Position numbers and translations under genes: made by a program. Shown one piece after another: positions 32,199 to 40,387 of a stretch of 48,895 nt of DNA. Where the stretch lies: contig CALFXL010000034.1 in NCBI GenBank assembly GCA_937958045.1, forward strand, positions 1 through 48,895, given 5' to 3'. The stretch's first letter is position 1. Each line of letters opens with the position of its first letter. This DNA is from an uncultured Opitutaceae bacterium. GTDB taxonomy: Bacteria; Verrucomicrobiota; Verrucomicrobiia; Opitutales; Opitutaceae. The notes under the pieces are model-generated. The model saw only the letters and a program-made list of their open reading frames with translations. It ran no database searches and was not told the origin of the DNA.

Positions 32199-33671
32199 TC
32201 AGGCCGCGCGCGGCGTGAGGCGCAACAACTCGACATCGTGCGCAGCGATCGTGAGTGCGATCTCTCCGTCGATGTCGCCGAGATCGTGTTGTCGCCAAAG
32301 ATCGCGAACCGATTGGCCCGTCGCGAGTCCGATGCGATCGAAACGCAGGCGCATGGAACGGGTTTGTTCGCCGCGGTTGAACAGGCCAACTGCGCACGAA
32401 CCGTCTTCGAGCGGCTTTTTGAAGACATCGATGACACCGATGGTGGCGACGCGACGTGCGGAAAGGCCGAGTGCGTCCTGATTCACCGCGATGACCTCAT
32501 CGTTGGTGAGCAGACCGAGCGTGAAATCGTCGAGTCGTTCGAGGTCGCAGCCGATGAGCAGCGGCGCGGCGAGCAGGCACCACAGACTGAAATGCGAATA
32601 CTGCTCGGCGGGTGTGAGTCGCGTGGCGTGGAGCTGCGGTCCCCAGCCCACCCAACCGAGCACGAGCATGTCGGGATCGTTCCAATGTCCCGGACGCGAA
32701 AACGGCGCCCAGGCATCCTGATTGAAACCGATTTCGCTGACGGCGAATTGCCACGGCTGCGGCGTCGGCGGTGTCCACACATCGACGATATCGCCGGTGG
32801 TGCGCCAGGCGTTGGCGAGCGACGAAAGTTCGGCGGCGTCGGCGAAAGGCGCGGAGTTGGAAAGGCTGAGCACGATATCGCGTCCGGTGCGGAGCAACGC
32901 TTCGGCCATCTCGCGCGTGTGATCGATGTCGTTGGGATGCCAGTCGTATTTGAGATAATCGAAGCCCCATTCGGCGAACTGGCGCGCGTCGTTTGCCGCA
33001 AAACGAAATTTGCCGAGACGCTTGTTGCATTCGTAGTCGGCGAGCTTTTCCCACGCACCGTTAGGCGAGTCGCTCGAACCACCGCGATAACCGCCGTAAG
33101 TCGTGATCCACGGTGAAGAGTAGATGCCGGCCTTCAACCCCAGTGCGTGAATCTCGTCGCAGAGTTTTTTGAGATCGGGAAATTTTTCGTTGGGCTGGAT
33201 CGCGAAGTGAGGGCCACCGCGTTCGCCCTGCCAGGTGTCGTCGATGTTGATGTAACTCCAGCCGTGATCGGCGAGTCCTGCGGAAACGAGCGCTTTTGCG
33301 GAGCGCAACACCTTGTCCTGATCGACGGTGTAGGCCCAACAGTTCCAGCTGTTCCAGCCCATGGGCGGGGTGAGCGCGATCGTGTCGCCGACGACGATGC
33401 GGAATGATTTTTCCGCGGAGCCGAGGGTATTGCTCGCGCGGAGAGTCACGGCGTGTTCGCCCAGCGCTGTAGTGGATCCGTGAATACGCCCGGTGGTTGA
33501 GTCGATCGAGAGGCCCGGAGGAAGACCCGCGGCGGAAAACGTCATCGGACGAAGACCGCTCGCGGGAATTGTGTAGAGAAACGGTGCGCCGGGTGTGACG
33601 CCGAAGCACGGCGCGCCGTTGATGCGCGGCGTTTGCGGAGGACGGGGTGCGCGGATTTCGGGGGAAACCAT
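32199..33671 (-). CDS. GH27 alpha-galactosidase with N-terminal Ig-like domain
   Basis: The 490-residue product hydrolyses terminal alpha-galactosides. Residues about 15-96 look like a putative-Ig (He_PIG) domain: SAAGLPPGLSIDSTTGRIHG, then LRASNTLGSAEKSFRIVVG. The GH27 catalytic domain follows, with PPMGWNSWNCW (102-112), YINIDDTW (140-147), the nucleophile Asp243 in YLKYDW and the probable acid/base Asp294 in RTTGDI. RPGHWNDPDMLVLG is also typical. A small beta-sandwich end (VDVFKKPLEDGSCAVGLFNR) closes the protein. No signal peptide is encoded after ATG 33671, which is unusual for this domain layout; longer upstream frames overlap tatD and show none either. Confidence 0.93.
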   Translation of the reverse strand: MVSPEIRAPRPPQTPRINGAPCFGVTPGAPFLYTIPASGLRPMTFSAAGLPPGLSIDSTTGRIHGSTTALGEHAVTLRASNTLGSAEKSFRIVVGDTIALTPPMGWNSWNCWAYTVDQDKVLRSAKALVSAGLADHGWSYINIDDTWQGERGGPHFAIQPNEKFPDLKKLCDEIHALGLKAGIYSSPWITTYGGYRGGSSDSPNGAWEKLADYECNKRLGKFRFAANDARQFAEWGFDYLKYDWHPNDIDHTREMAEALLRTGRDIVLSLSNSAPFADAAELSSLANAWRTTGDIVDVWTPPTPQPWQFAVSEIGFNQDAWAPFSRPGHWNDPDMLVLGWVGWGPQLHATRLTPAEQYSHFSLWCLLAAPLLIGCDLERLDDFTLGLLTNDEVIAVNQDALGLSARRVATIGVIDVFKKPLEDGSCAVGLFNRGEQTRSMRLRFDRIGLATGQSVRDLWRQHDLGDIDGEIALTIAAHDVELLRLTPRAA

Positions 33672-33681
33672 GAAAGCGTGA

Positions 33682-34539
33682 TTAGGAGTGTTGAGCGCCG
33701 AAGAAGCGCAGGAAGTTTTCCTCGACTGCGTCTGCGAGTGATTGCGGCGACATGCCGAGAAACGCGGCGAGTCCGGTGTAAGCGGCTTCGATGTTGCCGG
33801 GATGATTGACGGTCGATCCGTCGGCGGCGGACGGTAGTTTGTGCGTCCGCCACGCGTGAGGAACGGGCATCGCGGGTGCGTCGGTTTCAATCAGAAGACG
33901 ATCGGGTGGAACGCGTCGGAATGTATCCAGTTTCTTGTGACGATTCTCCGCGAGGAAGCTGCCGTTGAAAGAGAAGTACGCGCCGAGGGAGGAAAAAGAA
34001 GCGACCATTTCGACGGGGCCTCCATACGCGTGCAGAAGAAATCCGCGTGACGGTCGTTCTGCGCGACGAAGGAAATCGTGAAGCGCGCCCCATGCATCGA
34101 GGCAGTGAATCGTGACGGGCAGATCGCGTGTGGCGGCCAGCGCGAATTGTCGGGAGAAAACGTCCAGCTGTTCTTCCAGCGGCGCGCGGCGGAGATCTGC
34201 AAGACGAGGATCGTCGGGCGCGGCGCGATCGAGTATCCAGCGATCGAGACCGATCTCACCGATGACGGCGTGAGGATGCGACGCGAGAAGCGCGGTGAGT
34301 TGTTCAAACCAATCGGCGCCGCGATTGCCGACATGCCATGGATGAAGACCAAGGCTGGGGCGAATCCACGCGTGTTGTTGCGACAACTCGATCACGCGCG
34401 CCCAGTCGCCCTCGTGCGTGCCGTTCACGACGGCGCTGCGTAATCCCAACGCGGGAAGTTGTGCGGCGATTTTCTCCCAGTGAGGCGCGAGCCACTCGTC
34501 CTGCAGATGATTGTGCGCGTCGTACAACGGAAGACTCAT
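33682..34539 (-). CDS. TatD-family metal-dependent hydrolase
   Basis: TIM-barrel metallohydrolase of 285 residues, probably a DNase or other phosphodiesterase-like enzyme. The HxH metal motif is at His9/His11 (YDAHNHLQ). Others are SLGLHPWHV, GEIGLDRW, PVTIHCLDAWG and the closing LLIETDAPAMPVP and NHPGNIEAAYTGLAAFLGM. Length and order of motifs are typical. It lies between sufE and the galactosidase on the same strand, with 20 and 10 bases of spacing, so a joint transcript is likely though the functions are unrelated. The leader TTTTCTCGTCGCC-ATG lacks an SD sequence. Confidence 0.92.
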   Translation of the reverse strand: MSLPLYDAHNHLQDEWLAPHWEKIAAQLPALGLRSAVVNGTHEGDWARVIELSQQHAWIRPSLGLHPWHVGNRGADWFEQLTALLASHPHAVIGEIGLDRWILDRAAPDDPRLADLRRAPLEEQLDVFSRQFALAATRDLPVTIHCLDAWGALHDFLRRAERPSRGFLLHAYGGPVEMVASFSSLGAYFSFNGSFLAENRHKKLDTFRRVPPDRLLIETDAPAMPVPHAWRTHKLPSAADGSTVNHPGNIEAAYTGLAAFLGMSPQSLADAVEENFLRFFGAQHS

Positions 34540-34559
34540 GGCGACGAGAAAAGCCGGGC

Positions 34560-34970
34560 TCAGGTGGCGCTCTCCGCGAGCTGTCGGATGCGTTTGCGCA
34601 CGGCGGCGAGACCATTGCGGCGCGTAGGTGAGAGGTCGCGGATGAGGCCGAGCTTATCGAGAAACTCGGGTTCGGTGATCGCGGCTTCGGATGCCAGCGC
34701 GCCATCGTAGAGACGCACCATCACGGCAACAAGCGCCTTCACCATCGGCGATTCGGCGTCGGCGCGGAGATAAAGATGTTGGTCGCGCACCTCGCCGACG
34801 AGCCACACAGGCGACACACAGCCGGGCACGCGGTTGGCTTCGATTTTCTCCGCGGGAGGAAGCGGCGGCGTGCGGCGTGCGCGATCGACGAGCAACGAGA
34901 GACGTTCGTGACGATCCTCAACGAAAGATAACTCCTCGATGAGGCGCTGTTGTTTTTCGGCGAGAGTCAT
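34560..34970 (-). CDS. sufE: SufE-family cysteine desulfurase sulfur acceptor
   Basis: SufE accepts persulfide sulfur from SufS and hands it to the Fe-S scaffold. The 136-residue product has the reactive cysteine at position 51 in VPGCVSPVWL, the same number as E. coli SufE, and the usual C-terminal helices (RNGLAAVRKRIRQLA). No sufBCDS genes are nearby. Its start overlaps the stop of the preceding redoxin-like gene (ATGA), so translation is probably coupled. It could also act as a CsdE-type acceptor. Confidence 0.93.
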   Translation of the reverse strand: MTLAEKQQRLIEELSFVEDRHERLSLLVDRARRTPPLPPAEKIEANRVPGCVSPVWLVGEVRDQHLYLRADAESPMVKALVAVMVRLYDGALASEAAITEPEFLDKLGLIRDLSPTRRNGLAAVRKRIRQLAESAT

Positions 34971-35440
34971 GGCGCGACGTCGAAAAATGCCGATAGCTCC
35001 TTCTCGGGATCAAGAAAGCGGATGTCGGTGATGCGAAGCTCTGCGTCCAAATGGAGAGCCGTGAGTTTGTTTTCTTCGCGGGGCAGACATTCGAGAATAC
35101 CGTCTGTATCCACCAAAAGGATACGATGCGGATATTTGCGCATCTTCGGGAGCGCGAAGGCGCGTCCGATCGCCGGCATGCCGCGAATGTCGGCGAGAAA
35201 CACGGCGTGGTGTTCGTCGAGAAAGCTGGCGGGTTTTTGCGAGAGCACATGATTGGCCGACTTCGCTGCGCTCATGGAGAAACCTGCAAGCAACACGCGC
35301 ACGCCAGGTGCGAGGATTTGCTCACGATCGTGCTGATCTTTCAGCGAAAACGAAGCGACCGTGTCGCCCACGCGATAGATGTCTGAGGCGAGAAGCGTGT
35401 GGCTGGTAAACGCGAGAAACAGGCACAAAAAAACGCGCAT
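34967..35440 (-). CDS. Exported thioredoxin-fold-like protein lacking the CxxC motif
   Basis: The 157-residue product has a signal peptide (MRVFLCLFLAFTSHTLLAS). The mature part begins DIYRVGDTVASFSLKDQHDREQ, the opening of redoxin/AhpC-TSA-like proteins. The following strand VRVLLAGFSMSAAKSANHVL sits where the catalytic CxxC would be but has no cysteine; only one Cys occurs in the mature part (ILECLPREE). This resembles YtfJ-like redoxin relatives. The only other start, ATG 35455, lies in the opposite arm of a terminator hairpin that spans this start region. Its stop overlaps sufE. Redox activity is not expected; the function is unknown. Confidence 0.65.
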   Translation of the reverse strand: MRVFLCLFLAFTSHTLLASDIYRVGDTVASFSLKDQHDREQILAPGVRVLLAGFSMSAAKSANHVLSQKPASFLDEHHAVFLADIRGMPAIGRAFALPKMRKYPHRILLVDTDGILECLPREENKLTALHLDAELRITDIRFLDPEKELSAFFDVAP

Positions 35441-35460
35441 GGTGACGGGCACCATGCGCG
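35427..35460 (-). terminator. Intrinsic terminator overlapping the next gene start
   Basis: On the minus strand CGCGCATGGT (35460-35451), a 7-base loop and ACCATGCGCG (35443-35434) are followed by seven T (35433-35427). It lies just after the stop of the NERD-domain gene (35476). Each arm contains an ATG of the redoxin-like gene, and the T run encodes part of its signal peptide. Confidence 0.88.
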
Positions 35461-35475
35461 CGCAAAAAGACGGCG

Positions 35476-36360
35476 TCAAAACTCGACGTCGCGGCAGCGG
35501 ACTTCGAGTTGTTTGCCGATCAAATCGATTTGCTCTTCGGTGAGCAGCGGTCCGTTGCGGAGGACGATCGCGGCGATTTGTTTCGGACTGGTCACGCGGA
35601 TCGGACCGACGGCGTGTTCTTCCACCCACCAACCGGGAAAGGTGAGGATGGGCTGAACTTGCACGTGACGGCCGAGGAGTTGGCCGAGCCATTCTTCGAG
35701 CCAGAGAGCGCGATCGCGCGCTTGATTGAGGCCGTGAAAATCTTCGCCCCACGGATAAATCAACTGCTGACCATCGAAGATGATCTTGTGATCGGGATAG
35801 CCGGGACGGGCTTTGCCCTTGCGACGTGTTTTCGTTTCGATCGCGTACACGCCGGTGGAGCCGACAATGACGTGGTCGATATTGAATCCGGGACTCGCTT
35901 CGAGCGCGGGCACGTCGTGATAGATGCGAAAGCCTTTTGAGCGGAGAACTTCGAGCGTTTCGCCGACGACGCGTTCACCGAAGTAGCCGAGGTAGTGGTT
36001 GCGGCGTTTTTCCAAGATCACCATCAGCCAGCGCGCGCTGAAATACAGAGCGACACCGACGAGGAGCAGGAGCGCGATCAACGCCCAGATCTGATAATTG
36101 GCCGGGATGCGCGCGATGCCGATGAGGCCAAAGACCATAACCAACAAAGGAGCGAGGGCGGTGCCGACGAGATGCAGTAGAAGCGTGTCGTCATAGCGCT
36201 CGAGTTTTTGACGGAGCGTTTCACCTGGGGCGCGGATGAGTTTCTCCTGTACCGGCGGGCGCTCCTGCCGACGGCTGATGCGCCATTTCCAGATGCCGAC
36301 GACGAGCAGGAAATAGACGACGACGTAACCTACCAGATAGATGAGACCGGATGAGTTCAT
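35476..36360 (-). CDS. Membrane-anchored NERD-domain protein
   Basis: The 294-residue product has three membrane segments (about 5-24, 60-82, 90-108) and a cytoplasmic C-terminal nuclease-related domain. The NERD region begins GERVVGETLEVL (128-139). It contains the PD-(D/E)xK-like set: Asp162 in NIDHVIVGSTGVYAIETKTR, with Glu175 and Lys177. NERD proteins are suspected to act on nucleic acids but few are tested. The start ATG 36360 is chosen because the first membrane segment follows directly; the frame extends to 36414 without support. It is followed by a strong terminator. The leader ACAACAATCCCC-ATG has no SD sequence. Confidence 0.85.
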   Translation of the reverse strand: MNSSGLIYLVGYVVVYFLLVVGIWKWRISRRQERPPVQEKLIRAPGETLRQKLERYDDTLLLHLVGTALAPLLVMVFGLIGIARIPANYQIWALIALLLLVGVALYFSARWLMVILEKRRNHYLGYFGERVVGETLEVLRSKGFRIYHDVPALEASPGFNIDHVIVGSTGVYAIETKTRRKGKARPGYPDHKIIFDGQQLIYPWGEDFHGLNQARDRALWLEEWLGQLLGRHVQVQPILTFPGWWVEEHAVGPIRVTSPKQIAAIVLRNGPLLTEEQIDLIGKQLEVRCRDVEF

Positions 36361-36901
36361 GGGGATTGTTGTAAAGCTAGAGCGCGCTAGACTGGCTTGG
36401 CGACGGTAGGTCACGCGGCGGCGAGTGTTTCACTAAGCTTTGACGATAAGGAAGTCAGGGGACTTCAGCGCCAGAGGCGCTTACACCGCTCACTATTATA
36501 TATGGAAGCTGAGAGCTAGCACGGCTCGGGCGCTGAGCAGAAAAAGCGAGCGGCACCGTGAGCGGTGGTAAGGTGAGCGAGCGAGGATGTGTCCGGGCGA
36601 AGCAGGGCAGGGGCGTTGTTCGCGAGGCGCACTTCGCTGGCGGAACAGAAAAAGTACCCCGCGATGCTTTATTCCTTGCGCGGGCGAAATGATTGGAGTG
36701 ACGTCTCGCCCTCTCGTAGCTGAGATTAGGTCAATTCTCCGCGCGCATACTCCCACGATGCGCCTCTCTAATCGATCGAAGGAACGCGAAAGCAGTTGCC
36801 GCTCCTTCGCTCAACGTTTTTTCGCGAAATAAACCTTGCCGAGCGGAGGTCGGCTGGTAGCTTTCGCGCCTTTTCCTCATTTCCCGACCTTCAATTTCGC
36901 T
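36361..36901. other. Long spacer between the NERD gene and the ribosomal cluster
   Basis: I see no gene in these 541 bases; short frames here lack any coding feel. Two abutting hairpins occur, GAAGTC-AGGG-GACTTC (36451-36466) and AGCGCC-AGA-GGCGCT (36467-36481), plus CACCG-TGAG-CGGTG (36554-36567). An AT-rich patch gives a perfect minus-strand TATAAT (36500-36495) but no good -35, a weak candidate promoter for the NERD gene. The promoter of the ribosomal cluster must lie here but I cannot place it. No tRNA was recognised. Confidence 0.5.
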
Positions 36902-37279
36902 ATGCCGACCATCAATCAACTCGTACGCAAGGGACGCCGCAAAGTGCGCACCAAGTCCAAATCGCCGGCCTTGGAAGGCAATCCCTTCCGCCGTGGCGTC
37001 TGCGTGCAGGTCATGACCCGCACCCCCAAGAAGCCGAACTCTGCTATCCGTAAGGTCGCCAAGGTCCGCCTGACGAACGGCACTGAAGTCATCTCCTACA
37101 TCCCCGACGAAGGTCACAACCTCCAGGAACACTCTATCGTGCTCGTGCGCGGTGGTCGTGTGAAGGATTTGCCCGGCGTTCGTTACCACATCGTCCGCGG
37201 TACGCTCGACGCCACGGGTGTCGAAAAACGTCGTCGCAGTCGCTCCAAGTACGGCGTCAAGCGCCCGAAGGCCAAGTAA
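36902..37279 (+). CDS. rpsL: 30S ribosomal protein S12
   Basis: Decoding-centre protein, 125 residues. MPTINQLVRKGR and the streptomycin-site loop TPKKPNSAIRKVAKVRL are standard; Lys43 and the second loop PGVRYHIVRG have the wild-type, drug-sensitive residues. First gene of the cluster. The leader is AATTTCGCT-ATG without an SD sequence. Confidence 0.98.
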   Translation: MPTINQLVRKGRRKVRTKSKSPALEGNPFRRGVCVQVMTRTPKKPNSAIRKVAKVRLTNGTEVISYIPDEGHNLQEHSIVLVRGGRVKDLPGVRYHIVRGTLDATGVEKRRRSRSKYGVKRPKAK

Positions 37280-37309
37280 ACCCTAGTTCTTTTTTTATCT
37301 AATTTCGTC

Positions 37310-37783
37310 ATGTCACGCCGCCACAGAGCCGAAAAACGCCAAGTCGTTCCGGACATCCGCTACAACAGCCCGCTCGTTGCCCACCTGGTCAACGTCGTCA
37401 TGCAAAGCGGGAAGAAGAACCTGGCTCAGCGCATCGTTTACGGTGCCTTCGAAAAAGTCTCCGAGAAGCTCGAAAAGGGCGATCCGGTCGACCTGCTCAT
37501 CGGTGCGCTTGAAAACGCCCGTCCCCGCTTGGAGGTGAAGAGCCGCCGCGTCGGTGGTGCTACCTACCAAGTGCCGATCGAAATTTCTTACGAACGCCAG
37601 GAAAGCCTCGCGCTGCGTTGGCTGGTGGACGCCGCCAACGGCCGCAAAGGCGTGCCCATGAAGGACGCCCTCGCCGCTGAAATCGTCGACGCTTACAATA
37701 ACACCGGCAGCGTCGTGAAGAAGAAGGAAGACACCCACAAGATGGCCCAGGCCAATCGCGCCTTCGCCCACCTCCGCTGGTAA
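37310..37783 (+). CDS. rpsG: 30S ribosomal protein S7
   Basis: Primary assembly protein of the 30S head, 157 residues. MSRRHRAEKR, the beta hairpin PRLEVKSRRVGGATYQVPIEI and the C-terminal THKMAQANRAFAHLRW are typical. The leader AATTTCGTC-ATG repeats the rpsL leader motif; there is no SD sequence. It lies 30 bases after rpsL. Confidence 0.98.
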   Translation: MSRRHRAEKRQVVPDIRYNSPLVAHLVNVVMQSGKKNLAQRIVYGAFEKVSEKLEKGDPVDLLIGALENARPRLEVKSRRVGGATYQVPIEISYERQESLALRWLVDAANGRKGVPMKDALAAEIVDAYNNTGSVVKKKEDTHKMAQANRAFAHLRW

Positions 37784-37809
37784 AATAACCGCCCGTCCGA
37801 CCACCGCCC

Positions 37810-39999
37810 ATGTCGTCTTCCGCCGTCACTATCGTCACCGAGAAATCCAAGGTTTCTCCGTCAAACTCGAAGTCCCGCCCGTTCCCGCTGGAGTGGACCC
37901 GTAACATCGGTATCGCCGCGCACATCGACGCGGGCAAAACCACCACGTCCGAGCGCATTCTCTTTTATTCTGGCTCCGTTCACAAGATGGGCGAAGTGCA
38001 TGAAGGCACTGCGGTGACCGACTGGATGGAGCAGGAACGCGAGCGCGGCATCACCATCACCGCCTCCGCTATCTCCTGTGCCTGGTTGGCCTCCTGGGGC
38101 CCTTGGAAAGGCATCAAGCAGCGCATCAACATCATCGACACTCCCGGGCACGTGGACTTCACGGCCGAAGTGGAGCGCTCGATGCGCGTTCTCGACGGTG
38201 CTATTGCTGTGTTCTGCGCCGTCGCTGGCGTACAGCCCCAGTCTGAAACCGTCTGGCGTCAGGCCAACAAGTACCACGTTCCGCGCGTCGCGTTCGTCAA
38301 CAAGATGGACCGTACTGGCGCCGACTTCTTCCGCGCCGTCGCTGAAATGCGGGAGAAGCTCAAGGCCAACGCCCACCCGCTCTTCATCCCGATCGGTAAG
38401 GAAGACGGCTTCGAAGGCGTGATCGATCTCGTTCAGAACATCGCTTACTACTTCGACGATCTCGCTCCCGAAGATCCTCTCGGCATGAATCCGCGTACCA
38501 AGCCGATTCCCGCGGAATACGAAGCCCAAGCGAAGGAATATCGCGAAAAGCTCATTGAGGCGGTTTCCGATTTCGACGACGTACTCGCCGAAAAATACCT
38601 CGGCGGTGAAGAAATTAGCGCCGACGAGCTCATGCTCGCCGTCCGCAAAGCGACCATCTCCCTCAAGTTCACCGGCGTCATCCCCGGGTCCGCCTTTAAG
38701 AAAAAGGGCGTGCAGCGCCTCCTCGACTGCGTCGTCAACTACCTGCCCAACCCGCTCGAAGTTGAGACGATCAAAGGTCAGGACAGCGAGGGCAACGAGG
38801 TCTCCGTTCCTGTCGACGACAACGGCAAGCTCGCCGGTCTCGCCTTCAAGCTCTGGAACGACCCGTTTGTCGGCCGCCTCGTTTTCTATCGCGTTTACAC
38901 CGGCACCCTCCAGAAGGGCACCGCGCTCTACAATCCTCGCACCCGCCGCTCCGAGCGCGTTTCCCGCCTCGTGTTGATGCGCGCCATGGACCGCGAAGAA
39001 ATCGACGTCGCTTACTCGGGCGACATCTGCGCGCTGGTTGGTGTTAAAGACGTCATCACCGGTGACACCCTCTGTCACGAAGGTTACGACGTGCGCCTCG
39101 AGCCGCCGTCCTTCCCCGAGCCCGTTATCTCGATGTCGGTCGAACCGAACTCGAAGGGCGACCAGGAAAAGATGTCCCTCGCGCTCCAGCGTCTCGTCGC
39201 CGAAGACCCGACTCTCAAGGTCAAGACCGACGAAGATACCGGCCAAACCATTCTATCCGGCATGGGTGAGCTCCACTTGGACATCATCCTCGACCGCATG
39301 AAGCGTGAATTCAAAGTCGAGGCCACCTCCGGCAAGCCGCAGATCGCTTATCGCGAAACCATCACCGCGTTTGCGGATGGCGAAGGTAAGTTCATCCGCC
39401 AGTCCGGTGGTAAAGGTCAGTACGGTCACGTCGTGGTGAAGATCGAACCCAACGAAAAAGGTAAGGGGGTCGAAGTCATCAACGAGATCGTCGGCGGCGT
39501 CATTCCGAAGGAATTCATCAAGCCCTCGACCGACGGTATTCTCGAAGCGTGCAATAACGGTGTCGTCGCCGGTTACCCGGTGGTCGATGTCAAAGTACGC
39601 ATCGTCGACGGCTCCTTCCACGAAGTCGACTCGTCCGAACTCGCCTTCAAGATGGCTGGCATCTTCGCCTTCAAGGAAGCGATGAAGAAAGCCAGCCCCA
39701 TCCTCCTCGAGCCCATCATGGGCGTCGAAGTCACCACGCCGGAAGATTACCAGGGTGACATCATGGGCGACATCAACCGTCGTCGTGGTCAAATCCAGGG
39801 CATGGAAAACAAGAATGGCGCTTGCATCATCAACGCGCACATCCCGCTCGAAATGCTCTTCGGCTACGTGACGGACATCCGCTCGCTCTCCAAGGGACGC
39901 GCCTCGGCCTCCATCACGCCCTCGCACTTCTCGCAAGTGCCCAACCAACTCCTCTCCAAGATCGTCGAGTCCTCCTCGAAGGCTCCGGCCCGTACCTAA
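37810..39999 (+). CDS. fusA: Elongation factor G
   Basis: Translocation GTPase of 729 residues with G1 AHIDAGKT (37-44), G2 region ERGITITAS, G3 DTPGH (110-114), G4 NKMD (164-167) and the domain IV loop words GGKGQYGHV. Two features are longer than usual: an N-terminal lead of about 26 residues before PLEWTRNIGI, and an insertion before the G3 strand (CAWLASWGPWKGIKQRINIID) where most EF-Gs have a few residues. Both occur in several EF-Gs and need not affect function. The start is 27 bases after rpsG; the leader ACCACCGCCC-ATG has no SD sequence. Confidence 0.97.
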   Translation: MSSSAVTIVTEKSKVSPSNSKSRPFPLEWTRNIGIAAHIDAGKTTTSERILFYSGSVHKMGEVHEGTAVTDWMEQERERGITITASAISCAWLASWGPWKGIKQRINIIDTPGHVDFTAEVERSMRVLDGAIAVFCAVAGVQPQSETVWRQANKYHVPRVAFVNKMDRTGADFFRAVAEMREKLKANAHPLFIPIGKEDGFEGVIDLVQNIAYYFDDLAPEDPLGMNPRTKPIPAEYEAQAKEYREKLIEAVSDFDDVLAEKYLGGEEISADELMLAVRKATISLKFTGVIPGSAFKKKGVQRLLDCVVNYLPNPLEVETIKGQDSEGNEVSVPVDDNGKLAGLAFKLWNDPFVGRLVFYRVYTGTLQKGTALYNPRTRRSERVSRLVLMRAMDREEIDVAYSGDICALVGVKDVITGDTLCHEGYDVRLEPPSFPEPVISMSVEPNSKGDQEKMSLALQRLVAEDPTLKVKTDEDTGQTILSGMGELHLDIILDRMKREFKVEATSGKPQIAYRETITAFADGEGKFIRQSGGKGQYGHVVVKIEPNEKGKGVEVINEIVGGVIPKEFIKPSTDGILEACNNGVVAGYPVVDVKVRIVDGSFHEVDSSELAFKMAGIFAFKEAMKKASPILLEPIMGVEVTTPEDYQGDIMGDINRRRGQIQGMENKNGACIINAHIPLEMLFGYVTDIRSLSKGRASASITPSHFSQVPNQLLSKIVESSSKAPART

Positions 40000-40019
40000 C
40001 ACACCCGTTCTTTTCCGCC

Positions 40020-40328
40020 ATGAAAGGCCAACGCATTCGCATCAAACTCCAGGGCTTCGACTATCGCGTCATCGATCAGTCCGCGCTCGAGATCGTCGAA
40101 ACCGCCAAGCGCTCCGGCGCCCGCGTTTCCGGCCCGATCCCGCTGCCGACCCGCATCGAAAAGCTCTCGGTCAACCGCTCTCCGCACGTCGACAAAAAGT
40201 CGATGGAGCAGTTCGAGTCGCGCACTCACAAGCGCCTCATCGACATCATCGAGCCCACGGCCCAGACGGTCGACGAGCTCAAGAAACTGAACCTTCCCTC
40301 CGGCGTCGATATCACCATCAACGTTTGA
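40020..40328 (+). CDS. rpsJ: 30S ribosomal protein S10
   Basis: The 102-residue product starts MKGQRIRIKLQGFDYRVID and contains GPIPLPTRIEKLSVNRSPHVDKKSMEQFE in its normal place; the C-terminus is LPSGVDITINV. S10 also acts as NusE in antitermination. The leader CTTTTCCGCC-ATG lacks an SD sequence. It directly follows fusA; tuf is absent. Confidence 0.98.
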   Translation: MKGQRIRIKLQGFDYRVIDQSALEIVETAKRSGARVSGPIPLPTRIEKLSVNRSPHVDKKSMEQFESRTHKRLIDIIEPTAQTVDELKKLNLPSGVDITINV

Positions 40329-40331
40329 GTT

Positions 40332-40387
40332 AACCCGATACAACATACATAGCAGCTGCCCATGTGCGCCCCGCGCACCGCTGGGTT
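40332..40387 (+). promoter_or_regulatory. Structured spacer between rpsJ and rplC
   Basis: Nested complementarity: AACCC (40332-40336) with GGGTT (40383-40387), CAGC (40353-40356) with GCTG (40380-40383), and the inner hairpin GTGCGC-CCC-GCGCAC (40364-40378). No T run follows. It could be a leader for rplC onward; role unknown. Confidence 0.35.

Noticed and set aside
36361..36901. Possible tRNA or rRNA fragment upstream of rpsL
   Set aside because: No cloverleaf, no T-loop word (GGTTCRA) and no 3 prime acceptor pairing could be found.
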